This document shows positions 41,541-50,181 of a DNA stretch of 64,000 bases, piece by piece. How positions within the stretch are numbered: position 1 is the first letter of the stretch; the number at the start of each line of letters is the position of its first letter. The stretch is from GWE2-51-13 sp942492825 (GTDB lineage: Bacteria > Bacillota_I > Bacilli_A > Erysipelotrichales > Erysipelotrichaceae): contig OW818635.1 in NCBI GenBank assembly GCA_942492825.1, positions 620,001 through 684,000 of the forward strand. The letters run 5' to 3'. The notes beneath the pieces were generated by a model. It saw only the letters and a list, made by a program, of their open reading frames with translations. It made no database searches and had not been told where the DNA came from. A program made the position numbers and the translations under genes.

Positions 41541-43859
41541 CTACTTCACCAATGCTTCGGCCAGGACCTGGTCCATATTCTCGACCGGTACGAAGGTGAT
41601 GTGGTCTTTGACGACTTGCGGGATCTCATCCATGTCTTTCATGTTGAGTTTGGGGATGACGACTTTGCGGATGCCGCAACGATGCGCCGCCAAGGACTTT
41701 TCTTTCAATCCGCCGATCGGCAGCACGTTACCGCGCAACGTCACTTCGCCCGTCATCGCCAAATCGGCGTAAACGGCCTTGTGGGTCAACGCGGACATGA
41801 TCGCAGTCGTCAAGGTGACGCCGGCGCTCGGTCCGTCTTTGGGAACCGCCCCTTCCGGGACGTGGATATGCACATCGTGATCTTCGAAGAACTTGGGATC
41901 GATCTCAAAACGACGCGCGTTGGATTTGACATACCCGAACGCGATCTCTGCGGATTCCTTCATGACATCGCCCAATTGGCCGGTGACGATCAAACGTCCC
42001 TTGCCTTCAAACGACGTCACTTCGACCGAGAGAACATCGCCACCGAAGGACGTATACGCCAATCCGGTGACCACGCCGATCTGATTCTCGACTTCTTTTC
42101 TGCCGTATTCGAAGATTTCTTTGCCCAACCACTCGCCGATGATCTTTTCGGTGATTTTGACGGATTTTTTATTGTCCTTCAAGATCAACAGAACGGATTT
42201 ACGGCAGAGCGAAGCGATGACGCGTTCCAACTGACGCACCCCGGCTTCACGGGTGTAATGGCGGATGATGTAATAAAGTTCGTCGCTATTGAGACGGAAC
42301 TGTTTCTCGTTGAGTCCGTTCATAGCGATTTGCTTCGGTGTTAAATGATGCATCGCGATGTTGACTTTTTCCTCTTCCGTATAGGACGAAAGATTGATGA
42401 TTTCCAAACGGTCTCGAAGTGCGGCCGGAATGTCTTCAAGATAGTTGGCCGTCGCGATAAACATGACTTTCGACAAGTCGTACGGCTCTTCCAAGTAGTG
42501 ATCGCTAAAGAGCGAGTTTTGCTCGGGATCCAATACTTCCAACATCGCCGAACTCGGATCGCCTTTATAGTCGCTGGCCATCTTGTCGATTTCGTCGATC
42601 AAAAACACCGGATTAATGACGCCTGCCTTTTTCATGCCTTGGATGACACGACCCGGCAATGAGCCTAGATAAGTACGACGATGTCCGCGGATTTCCGCTT
42701 CGTCACGCACACCGCCCAACGACGCTTTGACGAAATTACGTCCCAAGGCATTGGCGATCGATTTCGCCAAGGAAGTCTTACCGACTCCCGGAGGCCCGAC
42801 CAAACACAAGATCGGAGCATTCAGGGATTGGGTCATCGTCTTGACCGCCAAGTACTCCATTATGCGGTCTTTGACTTTATCCAAGCCGTAATGATCATGA
42901 TCCAACACGGCACGGACCGCTTTCAAATCGTTGTTATCTTCGGATTCCTGCCACCAAGGCAATTTGATCAACCAATCGAGGTACGTACGGATGACTCCGC
43001 TTTCCCCGCTGGCACTCGGCAACATTTCATAACGCTGAATTTCATCCAACGCTTTTTCTTTGATATTCTTCGGGAACGGATTCTCTTCGACATAGCGACG
43101 CAACTCGTCCATATCATCGGACGCGTTGGGCACATCGCCCAACTCTTCCTTGATGGCGCGAAGCTTCTCACGAAGGTAGTATTCGCGTTGGTTCTCTTCG
43201 ATGCGTTCTTTGACTTTGTCGTTGATACCCTGTTCGATGTTGGTCAGTTCTTTCTCTTTTTGAAGATTCTGAATGATCAACAATAATCTCTCGTTTAAGT
43301 TTAACGCTTCCAAGATCCCTTGACGATCATCCAATCCCATCGGAAAATACTGGCCGATCTGATCGGATAATTGTTGGGCTGAGACGCCTTTGGTGAGTTG
43401 GTTGATGATCTCCGTCGGGAAATTCGAATTGCTGGTGGCGACTTGTTCCAAACCCTTGGCGATCTGACGGATGAGCGCCATTTCTTCCAAGTTATCGCCT
43501 GAAATATCGGCGACCGGTTGGACCGTCGCGAAGAACATCTTGTTGTCCTCGCTTAAACGAACCAACTTCGCACGTTCCAATCCGGTGAAGGTGACACGCA
43601 TGAAACCTTCTTTGCGTTTGACGTTCTTGATACGGCACAAGGTACCGAACTTAAACAAGTCGTCTTCATGCGGTTCATCAACTAAAACATCTTTCTGACT
43701 GACGACCCAGACATGGCCGTTGAAATAGGTATTCGATTCATCGATCGCGTTGACGCTCTTTTCGCGCCCGACTTCGATCAAAACATCTTGGTTCGGAAAT
43801 ACGATAATGCCCCGTGTGCATATGACGGGCACACTGATTTCCATTTTTTCGTTATCCAT
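41541..43859 (-). CDS. lon: ATP-dependent protease La
   Basis: A 772-aa cytoplasmic protease for damaged proteins. N-terminal LON substrate domain (VPVICTRGIIVFPNQDVLI), central AAA+ module with Walker A GPPGVGKTSLA near residue 357 and Walker B VFLIDEIDKM, and a C-terminal serine-lysine protease with catalytic Ser in PKDGPSAGVTL and Lys in GGLKEKSLAA. AAGGAGG lies before the ATG. It follows tig after 38 bases that contain a perfect hairpin, and precedes engB. Probably under HrcA through the tig promoter. Confidence 0.98.
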   Translation of the reverse strand: MDNEKMEISVPVICTRGIIVFPNQDVLIEVGREKSVNAIDESNTYFNGHVWVVSQKDVLVDEPHEDDLFKFGTLCRIKNVKRKEGFMRVTFTGLERAKLVRLSEDNKMFFATVQPVADISGDNLEEMALIRQIAKGLEQVATSNSNFPTEIINQLTKGVSAQQLSDQIGQYFPMGLDDRQGILEALNLNERLLLIIQNLQKEKELTNIEQGINDKVKERIEENQREYYLREKLRAIKEELGDVPNASDDMDELRRYVEENPFPKNIKEKALDEIQRYEMLPSASGESGVIRTYLDWLIKLPWWQESEDNNDLKAVRAVLDHDHYGLDKVKDRIMEYLAVKTMTQSLNAPILCLVGPPGVGKTSLAKSIANALGRNFVKASLGGVRDEAEIRGHRRTYLGSLPGRVIQGMKKAGVINPVFLIDEIDKMASDYKGDPSSAMLEVLDPEQNSLFSDHYLEEPYDLSKVMFIATANYLEDIPAALRDRLEIINLSSYTEEEKVNIAMHHLTPKQIAMNGLNEKQFRLNSDELYYIIRHYTREAGVRQLERVIASLCRKSVLLILKDNKKSVKITEKIIGEWLGKEIFEYGRKEVENQIGVVTGLAYTSFGGDVLSVEVTSFEGKGRLIVTGQLGDVMKESAEIAFGYVKSNARRFEIDPKFFEDHDVHIHVPEGAVPKDGPSAGVTLTTAIMSALTHKAVYADLAMTGEVTLRGNVLPIGGLKEKSLAAHRCGIRKVVIPKLNMKDMDEIPQVVKDHITFVPVENMDQVLAEALVK

Positions 43860-43879
43860 CGTTACACCTCCTTAAAGGG

Positions 43880-43902
43880 AATAAGACGCAATGCGTCTTA
43901 TT
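43880..43902 (-). terminator. Hairpin between tig and lon
   Basis: Near-perfect inverted repeat AATAAGACGCA/TGCGTCTTATT overlapping the tig stop codon, 20 bases before the lon start. The T tract is weak (CTTATTCCC), so it may act as a partial terminator or mRNA stabiliser that adjusts lon relative to tig. Confidence 0.5.
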
Positions 43903-45175
43903 GTGAAACGGATTCGCGGATGAGGGTGAAGGCTTTGCGTAAACGCATATCGTAGGCAATCGTTTCCTGCGGCGCCAACTCCTTCACGCGGGCCAGTTCC
44001 ATGTTATACTGCTGCGCGATCGCGCCGTATTCAAGTTCGACTTCTTCCGGCGTGACTTCGATCTTCTCTTCTCTCGCGATTTGATCCAAGATCAAACGCA
44101 CTTTGACCTTACCGGTCGCATCCAAACGCATCTGTTCGCGCAATTCCTTCTCGGTTTGACCCGTGATTTGCGTAAATTGTTCGAAATTGAATCCCTGTTG
44201 GGCGATACGGTTCTTGAAATCTTCGACCAAGGTATCGGTTTCCTCTTCGATCAACACTTCCGGAATCTCGACTTCGGTCGCATCGACGACACGCGTCAGC
44301 AACTCGTTACCAAATGCATCCTGCGCCTTCGCCGTCTTCTCTTCCAACAAATCCTCTTCGATATGTGCTCTCAAATCCGCTAAGGTTTCTGTTCCGTGAT
44401 GGTTAGCTTCCTTGGCGAAATCGTCATTGAGTTCAGGGAGTTGTTTCAGTTTGATTTCGTTGACTTTGACTTTGAAGATGACATCCGCACCCGCCAAATC
44501 GGCAGCTCCGTAATGTTCGGGGAACGTCAACGCGACGTCTTTTTCTTCGCCCGTCGCCAAGCCGATCAAGGCTTCTTCGAAACCCGGGATAAAGGAGTTC
44601 GAACCGATTTCCAACGCATAGTTCTCACCTTTGCCGCCTTCGAAAGGAACACCTTCTTTGAATCCTTCGAAATTGATTACGGCCGTGTCGTTCATCTCGA
44701 CATTACCGGTTTCTTTCAAAACGAGTTCCGCGAATTGTTCGCGAAGTTCGGCGATTTTGGCGTCGACTTCTTCGGATGTCACGGATACTTCTTCAGCTTT
44801 GACGTCCAAGCCTTTGTATTGTCCGAGTTTGACTTCAGGTTTTACAGTGACAACGAACTTCAACGTTACTTCATCGGTCGTCAACCCTTCCAAATCCAAT
44901 TCCGGACGGGCGATGACCGATAGGTCATGTTCTTTGATACCGAACAACAACGCATCGCTGGCGATGTTGTCGACGGCTTCCATCAGGATGCTTTGTTCGC
45001 TGATCGCTTTACGGGCGATCTCTTTGGGGGCCTGTCCTTTACGGAATCCCGGCGCTTCGACGTTCTTCGCGAGTTTGTCGAATGCCTTCGTTTGCGCTTT
45101 CTTCCAAGCGTCGTCGTTGATGGTGACGATCAGTTCACCGGTGGATTTTTCTTTGACTGTCCAAGTAGATTTCAT
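43898..45175 (-). CDS. tig: Trigger factor
   Basis: About 425 aa: N-terminal ribosome-binding domain with signature GFRKGQAPKEIA (near residue 45), peptidyl-prolyl isomerase domain (DTAVINFEGFKEGVPFEGG, about 150-235) and helical C-terminal chaperone domain. It holds nascent chains as they leave the ribosome. The start at 45175 has AGGAGG upstream and gives the usual N-terminus; the longer frame from 45196 starts at the edge of the promoter. Transcribed from a consensus promoter with a CIRCE operator; heads the tig-lon-engB operon. Confidence 0.96.
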   Translation of the reverse strand: MKSTWTVKEKSTGELIVTINDDAWKKAQTKAFDKLAKNVEAPGFRKGQAPKEIARKAISEQSILMEAVDNIASDALLFGIKEHDLSVIARPELDLEGLTTDEVTLKFVVTVKPEVKLGQYKGLDVKAEEVSVTSEEVDAKIAELREQFAELVLKETGNVEMNDTAVINFEGFKEGVPFEGGKGENYALEIGSNSFIPGFEEALIGLATGEEKDVALTFPEHYGAADLAGADVIFKVKVNEIKLKQLPELNDDFAKEANHHGTETLADLRAHIEEDLLEEKTAKAQDAFGNELLTRVVDATEVEIPEVLIEEETDTLVEDFKNRIAQQGFNFEQFTQITGQTEKELREQMRLDATGKVKVRLILDQIAREEKIEVTPEEVELEYGAIAQQYNMELARVKELAPQETIAYDMRLRKAFTLIRESVSQ

Positions 45176-45200
45176 GGGGGCCTCCTGTTTTAGCATTCCT

Positions 45201-45228
45201 ATTATACCATAGGTTTTAGCACTGTCAA
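45201..45228 (-). promoter_or_regulatory. Consensus promoter of tig-lon-engB
   Basis: Minus strand: perfect -35 TTGACA at 45223-45228 and perfect -10 TATAAT at 45201-45206, 16-base spacer. The -35 box lies inside the CIRCE element, so HrcA binding would exclude RNA polymerase. Confidence 0.9.
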
Positions 45229-45242
45229 CTTTTGAGTGCTAA
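45216..45242. promoter_or_regulatory. CIRCE element (HrcA operator) upstream of tig
   Basis: Plus strand TTAGCACTG, nine bases, GAGTGCTAA: the CIRCE consensus TTAGCACTC-N9-GAGTGCTAA with a single mismatch in the left arm. HrcA represses class I heat-shock genes through this element. It also covers the last codon of the DUF3196 gene, whose stop is at 45239-45241. Confidence 0.95.
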
Positions 45243-45967
45243 ATCAAAACTTCACTCTCTACCGCTTCGATTCGGTTCTCATCTATTGTATTCTTTTCGC
45301 AAAACGCATGCCACTCTTGTACACCGGAAATCTGGTAAAACAAGTTTTTTACGACACCAAGCGTCAGTGGAAGCGCTTCGTCGATGTCGATTCCTTCCGG
45401 CAATCGCATCAATGCGATCCGTAGAATCGCTTCTTGCGCCAGCACCAACATCGACGGGTCGTCGTTGCCAAGCCATTCATGCGCCTGTTTCAAACACGCG
45501 TCGACCCCTTCGCTCTCTTCGGGCAATTCAAGCGCCGCTGGAATGAAGGTGTAGGTGACATGATCGAAGGTAAAGGAGTACTCGTTATGAAGTTGCTGAC
45601 GTGCGCACAATTCGACCAAGACGGAAAGCAAACCGCGATCGGTGATCACGGAGAACGCTTTTTTGAGGACTTCGTCATATTCGCGTAAATTCAGCCCGTC
45701 AAGCGCAGAAACAACGGCGATGTGTCCCGCTTCGTTCTCAAGCAACTCCAATAATTCGCCTACATCGTCGATCCTTGCTTTGCGACGGTTTTGTTTGCGC
45801 CAAGCGCGCACTTCGCGCATTAAAGCTTCCATTTCCTTTTTCGGAGTTGCAGGTATGTAGGGCATCCGCAGTTCCTCTTCCAAAATGCTTTCCGCGCTCT
45901 CGTACTTCCCTTCCAGGATATCCGCACGCAACTGCCGAAGAATCGAATCGTAATAATTTTCTTCCAT
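45239..45967 (-). CDS. DUF3196-like protein
   Basis: A 242-aa acidic, largely helical cytoplasmic protein beginning ENYYDSILRQLRADILEGKYESAESILEEELRMPYIP, a tetratricopeptide-like N-terminal pattern, with a second helical half from about residue 90. It matches what I recall of DUF3196, a family typical of Mollicutes and related Bacillota, of unknown function. GAGG precedes the ATG, and a CATAAT -10-like box lies ~20 bases upstream. Its stop codon lies within the CIRCE element of tig, so reading of this gene must pass through that operator. Confidence 0.7.
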   Translation of the reverse strand: MEENYYDSILRQLRADILEGKYESAESILEEELRMPYIPATPKKEMEALMREVRAWRKQNRRKARIDDVGELLELLENEAGHIAVVSALDGLNLREYDEVLKKAFSVITDRGLLSVLVELCARQQLHNEYSFTFDHVTYTFIPAALELPEESEGVDACLKQAHEWLGNDDPSMLVLAQEAILRIALMRLPEGIDIDEALPLTLGVVKNLFYQISGVQEWHAFCEKNTIDENRIEAVESEVLI

Positions 45968-46072
45968 GTTTTTTCCTCATGTTTATTATGCCATATTTTA
46001 GACTGTGTTTCATTCGTTTCGCCGATTTTCCGATTTGGATTTGTGATACAATGGTGCAAACAGGGGAAACGC

Positions 46073-46957
46073 ATGAAAGCACTTAAATTACTTTTATTCG
46101 GCTTGTTTCTGATCTTTGGGGGCATCATCGCCTATTTCGCGTTTATCGCTTTCGACGGGGGAAATACGTTGATCGCATTGCTTTACGGGATTCTATCCGT
46201 TATTTTAGTATGCGTCGGTTTTGTGGGAATCGTTCTGCTCTTCACCCGCAAAAACGAGGAAACCATCGAAGAATCCACTTTTGTTCCGGTGACTGTCGTT
46301 TCACAGAGTGAATTCTCCGATTCAAACGGACAAACGCCTGATCCCGATGCGCAACCGTCCTTCAAGGCAAGGCAAGATCCGACCTTCCAATCCATCAACA
46401 AGGTTGATCTCTCCTTGCGTCCGATCAGCGTTTCCGAAGTTCGCACTCAAACGGCGACGGAACTTGTTGAAGTTCCGGTACAGATTGTTGAAACCTTAGA
46501 AGAATCTCAAACAGAACCGAAACTGTCCGAGGTGGTGGTCGAAGAAATTATCGAGACTCAACCTGAAATCATTCAACCCAAAGAAGATCCCCATTTCCTT
46601 TTCGGGGATTGGTGGGTCGATGCGGATGGACTATACATCGATGTCCGTTTGATCGGTATTACGGGACGCAAGCAACAACGCACCTTACGCAAACTTGCGG
46701 AGGGTACTCCGCTAACTTATGAAGTGGATACTAAAAAAGAAACCGTCGCTTTACTCTATGGAAAGATAACGATCGGTTATGTGCCGGAGATCTATCGCAA
46801 AACGATCGTGACGTATGCGGATGGTATCGCTTCCGCGAACATCGCAAGTCTTGTCCGTAAACGTCGCGATACGCTCCAATGTGACGTACGTATCCGATTT
46901 GATGATGAGTTGCGTGAGCGATTACAAAAGAAATTACAGTTGGGAAACTGGAAATAG
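46073..46957 (+). CDS. Membrane-anchored protein with HIRAN-like C-terminal domain
   Basis: About 294 aa. Two hydrophobic helices at the N-terminus (KLLLFGLFLIFGGIIAYFAF and IALLYGILSVILVCVGFVGI), a long low-complexity linker rich in E, V, P and Q (about residues 65-185) and a C-terminal domain VRLIGITGRKQQRTLRKL ... ALLYGKITIGYVPEI that resembles the HIRAN fold, a nucleic-acid-end-binding module in helicases. A membrane-tethered HIRAN domain without helicase is unusual. The start at 46073 has AGGGGA upstream; a TACAAT -10 box at about 46036 precedes it. Function unknown. Confidence 0.65.
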   Translation: MKALKLLLFGLFLIFGGIIAYFAFIAFDGGNTLIALLYGILSVILVCVGFVGIVLLFTRKNEETIEESTFVPVTVVSQSEFSDSNGQTPDPDAQPSFKARQDPTFQSINKVDLSLRPISVSEVRTQTATELVEVPVQIVETLEESQTEPKLSEVVVEEIIETQPEIIQPKEDPHFLFGDWWVDADGLYIDVRLIGITGRKQQRTLRKLAEGTPLTYEVDTKKETVALLYGKITIGYVPEIYRKTIVTYADGIASANIASLVRKRRDTLQCDVRIRFDDELRERLQKKLQLGNWK

Positions 46958-46965
46958 GCAAAATG

Positions 46966-46992
46966 AAAACCCTCGTCAGAGGGTTTTGTTTT
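46966..46992. terminator. Terminator between the HIRAN-like gene and tRNA-Arg
   Basis: Stem AAAACCCTC/GAGGGTTTT with loop GTCA; plus is followed by GTTTT. Its symmetry also lets it end the minus-strand tRNA transcript. Confidence 0.85.
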
Positions 46993-46997
46993 ACGCA

Positions 46998-47074
46998 TGG
47001 CGTCCTCAGGGGGACTCGAACCCTCGACCGTGCGCTTAGAAGGCGCATGCTCTATCCAGCTGAGCTATGAGGAC
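46998..47074 (-). tRNA. tRNA-Arg (anticodon TCT)
   Basis: Minus strand cloverleaf of 77 bases including encoded CCA: acceptor GTCCTCA/TGAGGAC, D arm with AGCTCAGCTGGATAGAGC, anticodon stem TGCGC/GCGCA with loop CTTCTAA (anticodon TCT, reading AGA/AGG), T loop TTCGAGT. The T stem reads GAGGG against CCCCC, leaving an A-C mismatch at the second pair. Confidence 0.96.
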
Positions 47075-47120
47075 ACTGCCGTGTTATTTTACCAAATTCC
47101 GAGGTAGAATTCAATCCTAC

Positions 47121-47621
47121 TTACAACCAATGTTGCCAATACGGATTTTCTTTGATCGGAACCGGTTTACGTTCGACTTTCCATTCCCCGTCGCGATTAT
47201 GAATCAGCGCGTAACAAGGCGGCGTACCGTCACGATTATTGTATACGGAACCGGGATTCACCAACAACACGCCTTCAAGGGTCGACACATGAAAGACATG
47301 GGTATGACCGAAGAAAGCCATATTACAACCGATATGTCGAGCACGTTTAGCGAGCTGTTCAAGCCGGGTACCCATGAAGTATTGGTGCCCATGCAACATT
47401 AAGATCTTGCATTCGCCCAGATCGATCACGCGGGTTTCGGGATAGTCGTATTCCGTGTCGTTGTTGCCTTTGACAGCCGCAAACGATTCCAGATGTTCCT
47501 CGTCCACTTCCGCGTCCCCGCAATGAAGATAAGCGTCGGCATTGGGATGCAATTCCCGTATCTTGCGTAACACTTCGATGCGTCCGTGATTGTCGCTGAC
47601 CAGTACGATTTCCTTACTCAT
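47121..47621 (-). CDS. YfcE/MJ0936-type metallophosphodiesterase
   Basis: About 166 aa. Calcineurin-like metal motifs: VSDNHG at residues 7-12, HCGDAE, GNND, MLHGHQY and FGHTHVFH, matching the DxH...GD...GNH/D...H...GHxH pattern. These enzymes hydrolyse phosphodiesters in vitro; cellular substrates are unclear. The start at 47619-47621 overlaps the murI stop (ATGA); the longer frame to 47717 lies inside murI. Ends the murI transcript. Confidence 0.9.
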   Translation of the reverse strand: MSKEIVLVSDNHGRIEVLRKIRELHPNADAYLHCGDAEVDEEHLESFAAVKGNNDTEYDYPETRVIDLGECKILMLHGHQYFMGTRLEQLAKRARHIGCNMAFFGHTHVFHVSTLEGVLLVNPGSVYNNRDGTPPCYALIHNRDGEWKVERKPVPIKENPYWQHWL

Positions 47622-48376
47622 TTTGGATCGGTTACCACATGGGTGAAGGTTTCGTCGTTCCCGAAGATCGTTTTGACTTGCAGGGTCGCGCGACGCGGAT
47701 CCCCGGTCGTAAAGCAACGACTTTCTCCGATCGGTAAATCTCTTCCCTTTAACAAACCGACGATCGCATCACGTGAATCGCAAAGCGTTCCGTCGACATG
47801 GTTTTTAAGTTGATCTTTAATGATCGGATAATGCGTACAACCTAAAACGATTTTGTTGTAGGAACGAGCATCCGCAGGCAAACTTTTCTTTAAATACGCA
47901 TCGATCGTAGCTTCGTCGCTCAACATTTCGATATGTTTCACCAAGTCAACCATCGCGATCCCTTTGGCTTTGGCTTGCGGTTGAATCATCATGATCGCAT
48001 CCGGATAGGCTTCGCTTTGGGTGGTCGCCTGGGTCGCCAAGATCAGTACTTTATCTTCAGCCTGTAGGTCCAACGCATCGACGGTCAGATCGATGATCCC
48101 ATGGATCGTCATTTCGGGAAAAATCGGTCGTATGAATTCCAACGCGACCGACGAAGCGGTGTTGCATGCCAATATAACCTCTTGGATGCCTTGTTCGTAA
48201 AACCAAAGAATGTTCAAATACGTAATCGACAAAATGTCCTCCGGGGACTTATTTCCGTAAGGAGCATGGATTTGATCGGCTAAAAATACAAATGCGGTCG
48301 TAGGGTAAGCGGTGCGCAAACGGTCATAGACCGTATATCCGCCCAGTCCCGAGTCGACGATACCGATGGCGTTCAT
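47618..48376 (-). CDS. murI: Glutamate racemase
   Basis: A 252-aa enzyme making D-glutamate for peptidoglycan. Substrate loop IVDSGLGGYTV at residues 6-16, first catalytic cysteine in ACNTASSVAL near 74, second in LGCTHYP near 185. Presence of murI with mreC/mreD and lspA supports a walled cell. Lies 33 bases downstream of uvrC and overlaps the yfcE-like gene. Confidence 0.96.
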   Translation of the reverse strand: MNAIGIVDSGLGGYTVYDRLRTAYPTTAFVFLADQIHAPYGNKSPEDILSITYLNILWFYEQGIQEVILACNTASSVALEFIRPIFPEMTIHGIIDLTVDALDLQAEDKVLILATQATTQSEAYPDAIMMIQPQAKAKGIAMVDLVKHIEMLSDEATIDAYLKKSLPADARSYNKIVLGCTHYPIIKDQLKNHVDGTLCDSRDAIVGLLKGRDLPIGESRCFTTGDPRRATLQVKTIFGNDETFTHVVTDPK

Positions 48377-48409
48377 CCCATCCCTCCTTTGACTCTGCCT
48401 TTTAGTATA

Positions 48410-50179
48410 TCACTCCACTGTGTCCGTGTCTTGCGGATGGAACATTTCATAGACTCGTTTCGCTACCTCTTCAGGCAAGACTTCGATGAGTTGCGTGAGT
48501 GTCGCTTCTTTTATGTTGCGAAAGTTGACGAAGTGTTTCAAAAGTTCTTTCTTACGTGTCGGTCCGATCCCTTCGATCTCATCCAAGATCGATTTCGTCT
48601 GTGCTTTCGATCGTAATTTCTGATGATAGCTCAACGCAAAGCGATGGACTTCATCCTGCATGCGCGTCAACATGAAGAACAAGGGACTTTCCTTGGGGAT
48701 CGGTAAGATCTCCAGATCCTCATTCATTAGTTCGGCCGTACGATGGTTATCATCCTTCACCAATCCGGCGATCCGGATATTGAGATCCAACATCTCCCGT
48801 ATTTCAAATGCAGCCTTGACTTGCGTGAGTCCGCCGTCGACCAGTATCAAATCCGGTAGGACGGAATTCTCTTTAAGAAGTCGCAGATACCTGCGATAGA
48901 GCACTTCCTTCATATTCGCAAGATCGTCATTCGCATTGTGGACTTGATATGTCCGATATTCTTTGCGATTGGGCACACCGTCATCGAACACGACCAATCC
49001 GGCCACCGCGTGTTGTCCCGAGATGTGAGAGTTATCGAAGAGTTCGACGCGATGGATCTCTTTCTCATGCAAGGTGATTGCCAACAGTCGATTGGCTTCT
49101 TCCTGATGGGCGCTTTGGCGCGAGAGAACTTCGAAGCGCTGTTTGAGGTTGTTTTCCGCATTCTTACGTGCCAGTTCGACTTGACTGCGTTTGACGCCGC
49201 GTTGCGGTTGTAAGACTTTGGTATCCAAAACATCATTCAGTCCGGACAAGGTTTCGCCTTGCGGTAATAAGACTTCCTGCGGTAAGGGATTACTTTGGTA
49301 GTATTGAAGAACATAGGCCACAAACTCTTCTTCCGCTTCCGCATAGACCGGTTGCACCGTCAGCGAGCGATCCAATAGTTTTCCGCCCCGCAGAAACAAG
49401 CCTTGGATGGCGAGATATCCGCTATCTTCATAGTATGCGAAGACATCGCGATCTTCACTGCCTTGCGACATGACGATTTGCGGATCGCTGATGTAATCGA
49501 GCGATTTCAGAAAATCACGATATTCCATGCTTTTCTCGAAATTGAGCTGACTCGTGGCTTCGTTCATCAACATAGTCATTTTGTCTCGTAAGGCTTTGGT
49601 ATCCCCTTTCAATAAGCGGGTGATTTCTTCGATCATTTTGACGTAAACGTTGGGATCGATTTCAAACTCGCAGGGTCCCAGACATTGGTGGAGATGGTAA
49701 TACAAACAAACCCGTTTGGGCATGATGTTGCATTTGCGTAAGGGATACATCCCGTTGATCAAGGTCATGATGTTGTAGGCGGCCGTCGCGTCGGGATACG
49801 GACCGAAGTATTTCGCTTTTTTGTCCTTAGTCGTTTCACGGACGACCTTGACGACCGGATACGGTTCATGGGTGATCTTGATGTAAGGATAGGACTTATC
49901 ATCCATAAACATGATGTTATAGCGGGGACGATGCTTTTTGATTAAGTTGATTTCCAACAGTAACGCTTCTTTTTCGGTTTCCGTCACAAAATAATCGAAA
50001 TCTTCGATCTGAGAAACCAACTTCGTTGTTTTATGATCATGCGCACCGATGAAATAAGAGTTGACGCGGCTTTTGAGTTTCTTGGCTTTACCGACATAGA
50101 TGATCGTGCCGGCTTTGTTTCGCATCAGATAACATCCAGGTTCATGCGGTAAGGTGGCGAGTTTTTCTTTGAGGCTCAT
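48410..50179 (-). CDS. uvrC: Excinuclease ABC subunit C
   Basis: A 589-aa nucleotide-excision-repair nuclease. GIY-YIG domain at the N-terminus (GCYLMRNKAGTIIYVGKA), zinc/cysteine region (CNIMPKRVCLYYHLHQCLGPC), UVR motif (about 200-235), RNase H-like 5' nuclease domain with ELFDNSHISG and VDGGLTQV, and C-terminal helix-hairpin-helix pair (IEGIGPTRKKELLKHF). Follows mutS2 by two bases. Confidence 0.97.
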   Translation of the reverse strand: MSLKEKLATLPHEPGCYLMRNKAGTIIYVGKAKKLKSRVNSYFIGAHDHKTTKLVSQIEDFDYFVTETEKEALLLEINLIKKHRPRYNIMFMDDKSYPYIKITHEPYPVVKVVRETTKDKKAKYFGPYPDATAAYNIMTLINGMYPLRKCNIMPKRVCLYYHLHQCLGPCEFEIDPNVYVKMIEEITRLLKGDTKALRDKMTMLMNEATSQLNFEKSMEYRDFLKSLDYISDPQIVMSQGSEDRDVFAYYEDSGYLAIQGLFLRGGKLLDRSLTVQPVYAEAEEEFVAYVLQYYQSNPLPQEVLLPQGETLSGLNDVLDTKVLQPQRGVKRSQVELARKNAENNLKQRFEVLSRQSAHQEEANRLLAITLHEKEIHRVELFDNSHISGQHAVAGLVVFDDGVPNRKEYRTYQVHNANDDLANMKEVLYRRYLRLLKENSVLPDLILVDGGLTQVKAAFEIREMLDLNIRIAGLVKDDNHRTAELMNEDLEILPIPKESPLFFMLTRMQDEVHRFALSYHQKLRSKAQTKSILDEIEGIGPTRKKELLKHFVNFRNIKEATLTQLIEVLPEEVAKRVYEMFHPQDTDTVE

Positions 50180-50181
50180 AC

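Noticed and set aside
41055..42344. 429-codon plus-strand frame opposite engB/lon
   Set aside because: Antisense shadow of two certain genes; composition follows the reverse of their codons.
47622..47717. Longer start for the YfcE-like gene
   Set aside because: It lies inside murI, while ATG 47621 gives the family N-terminus and an ATGA overlap.
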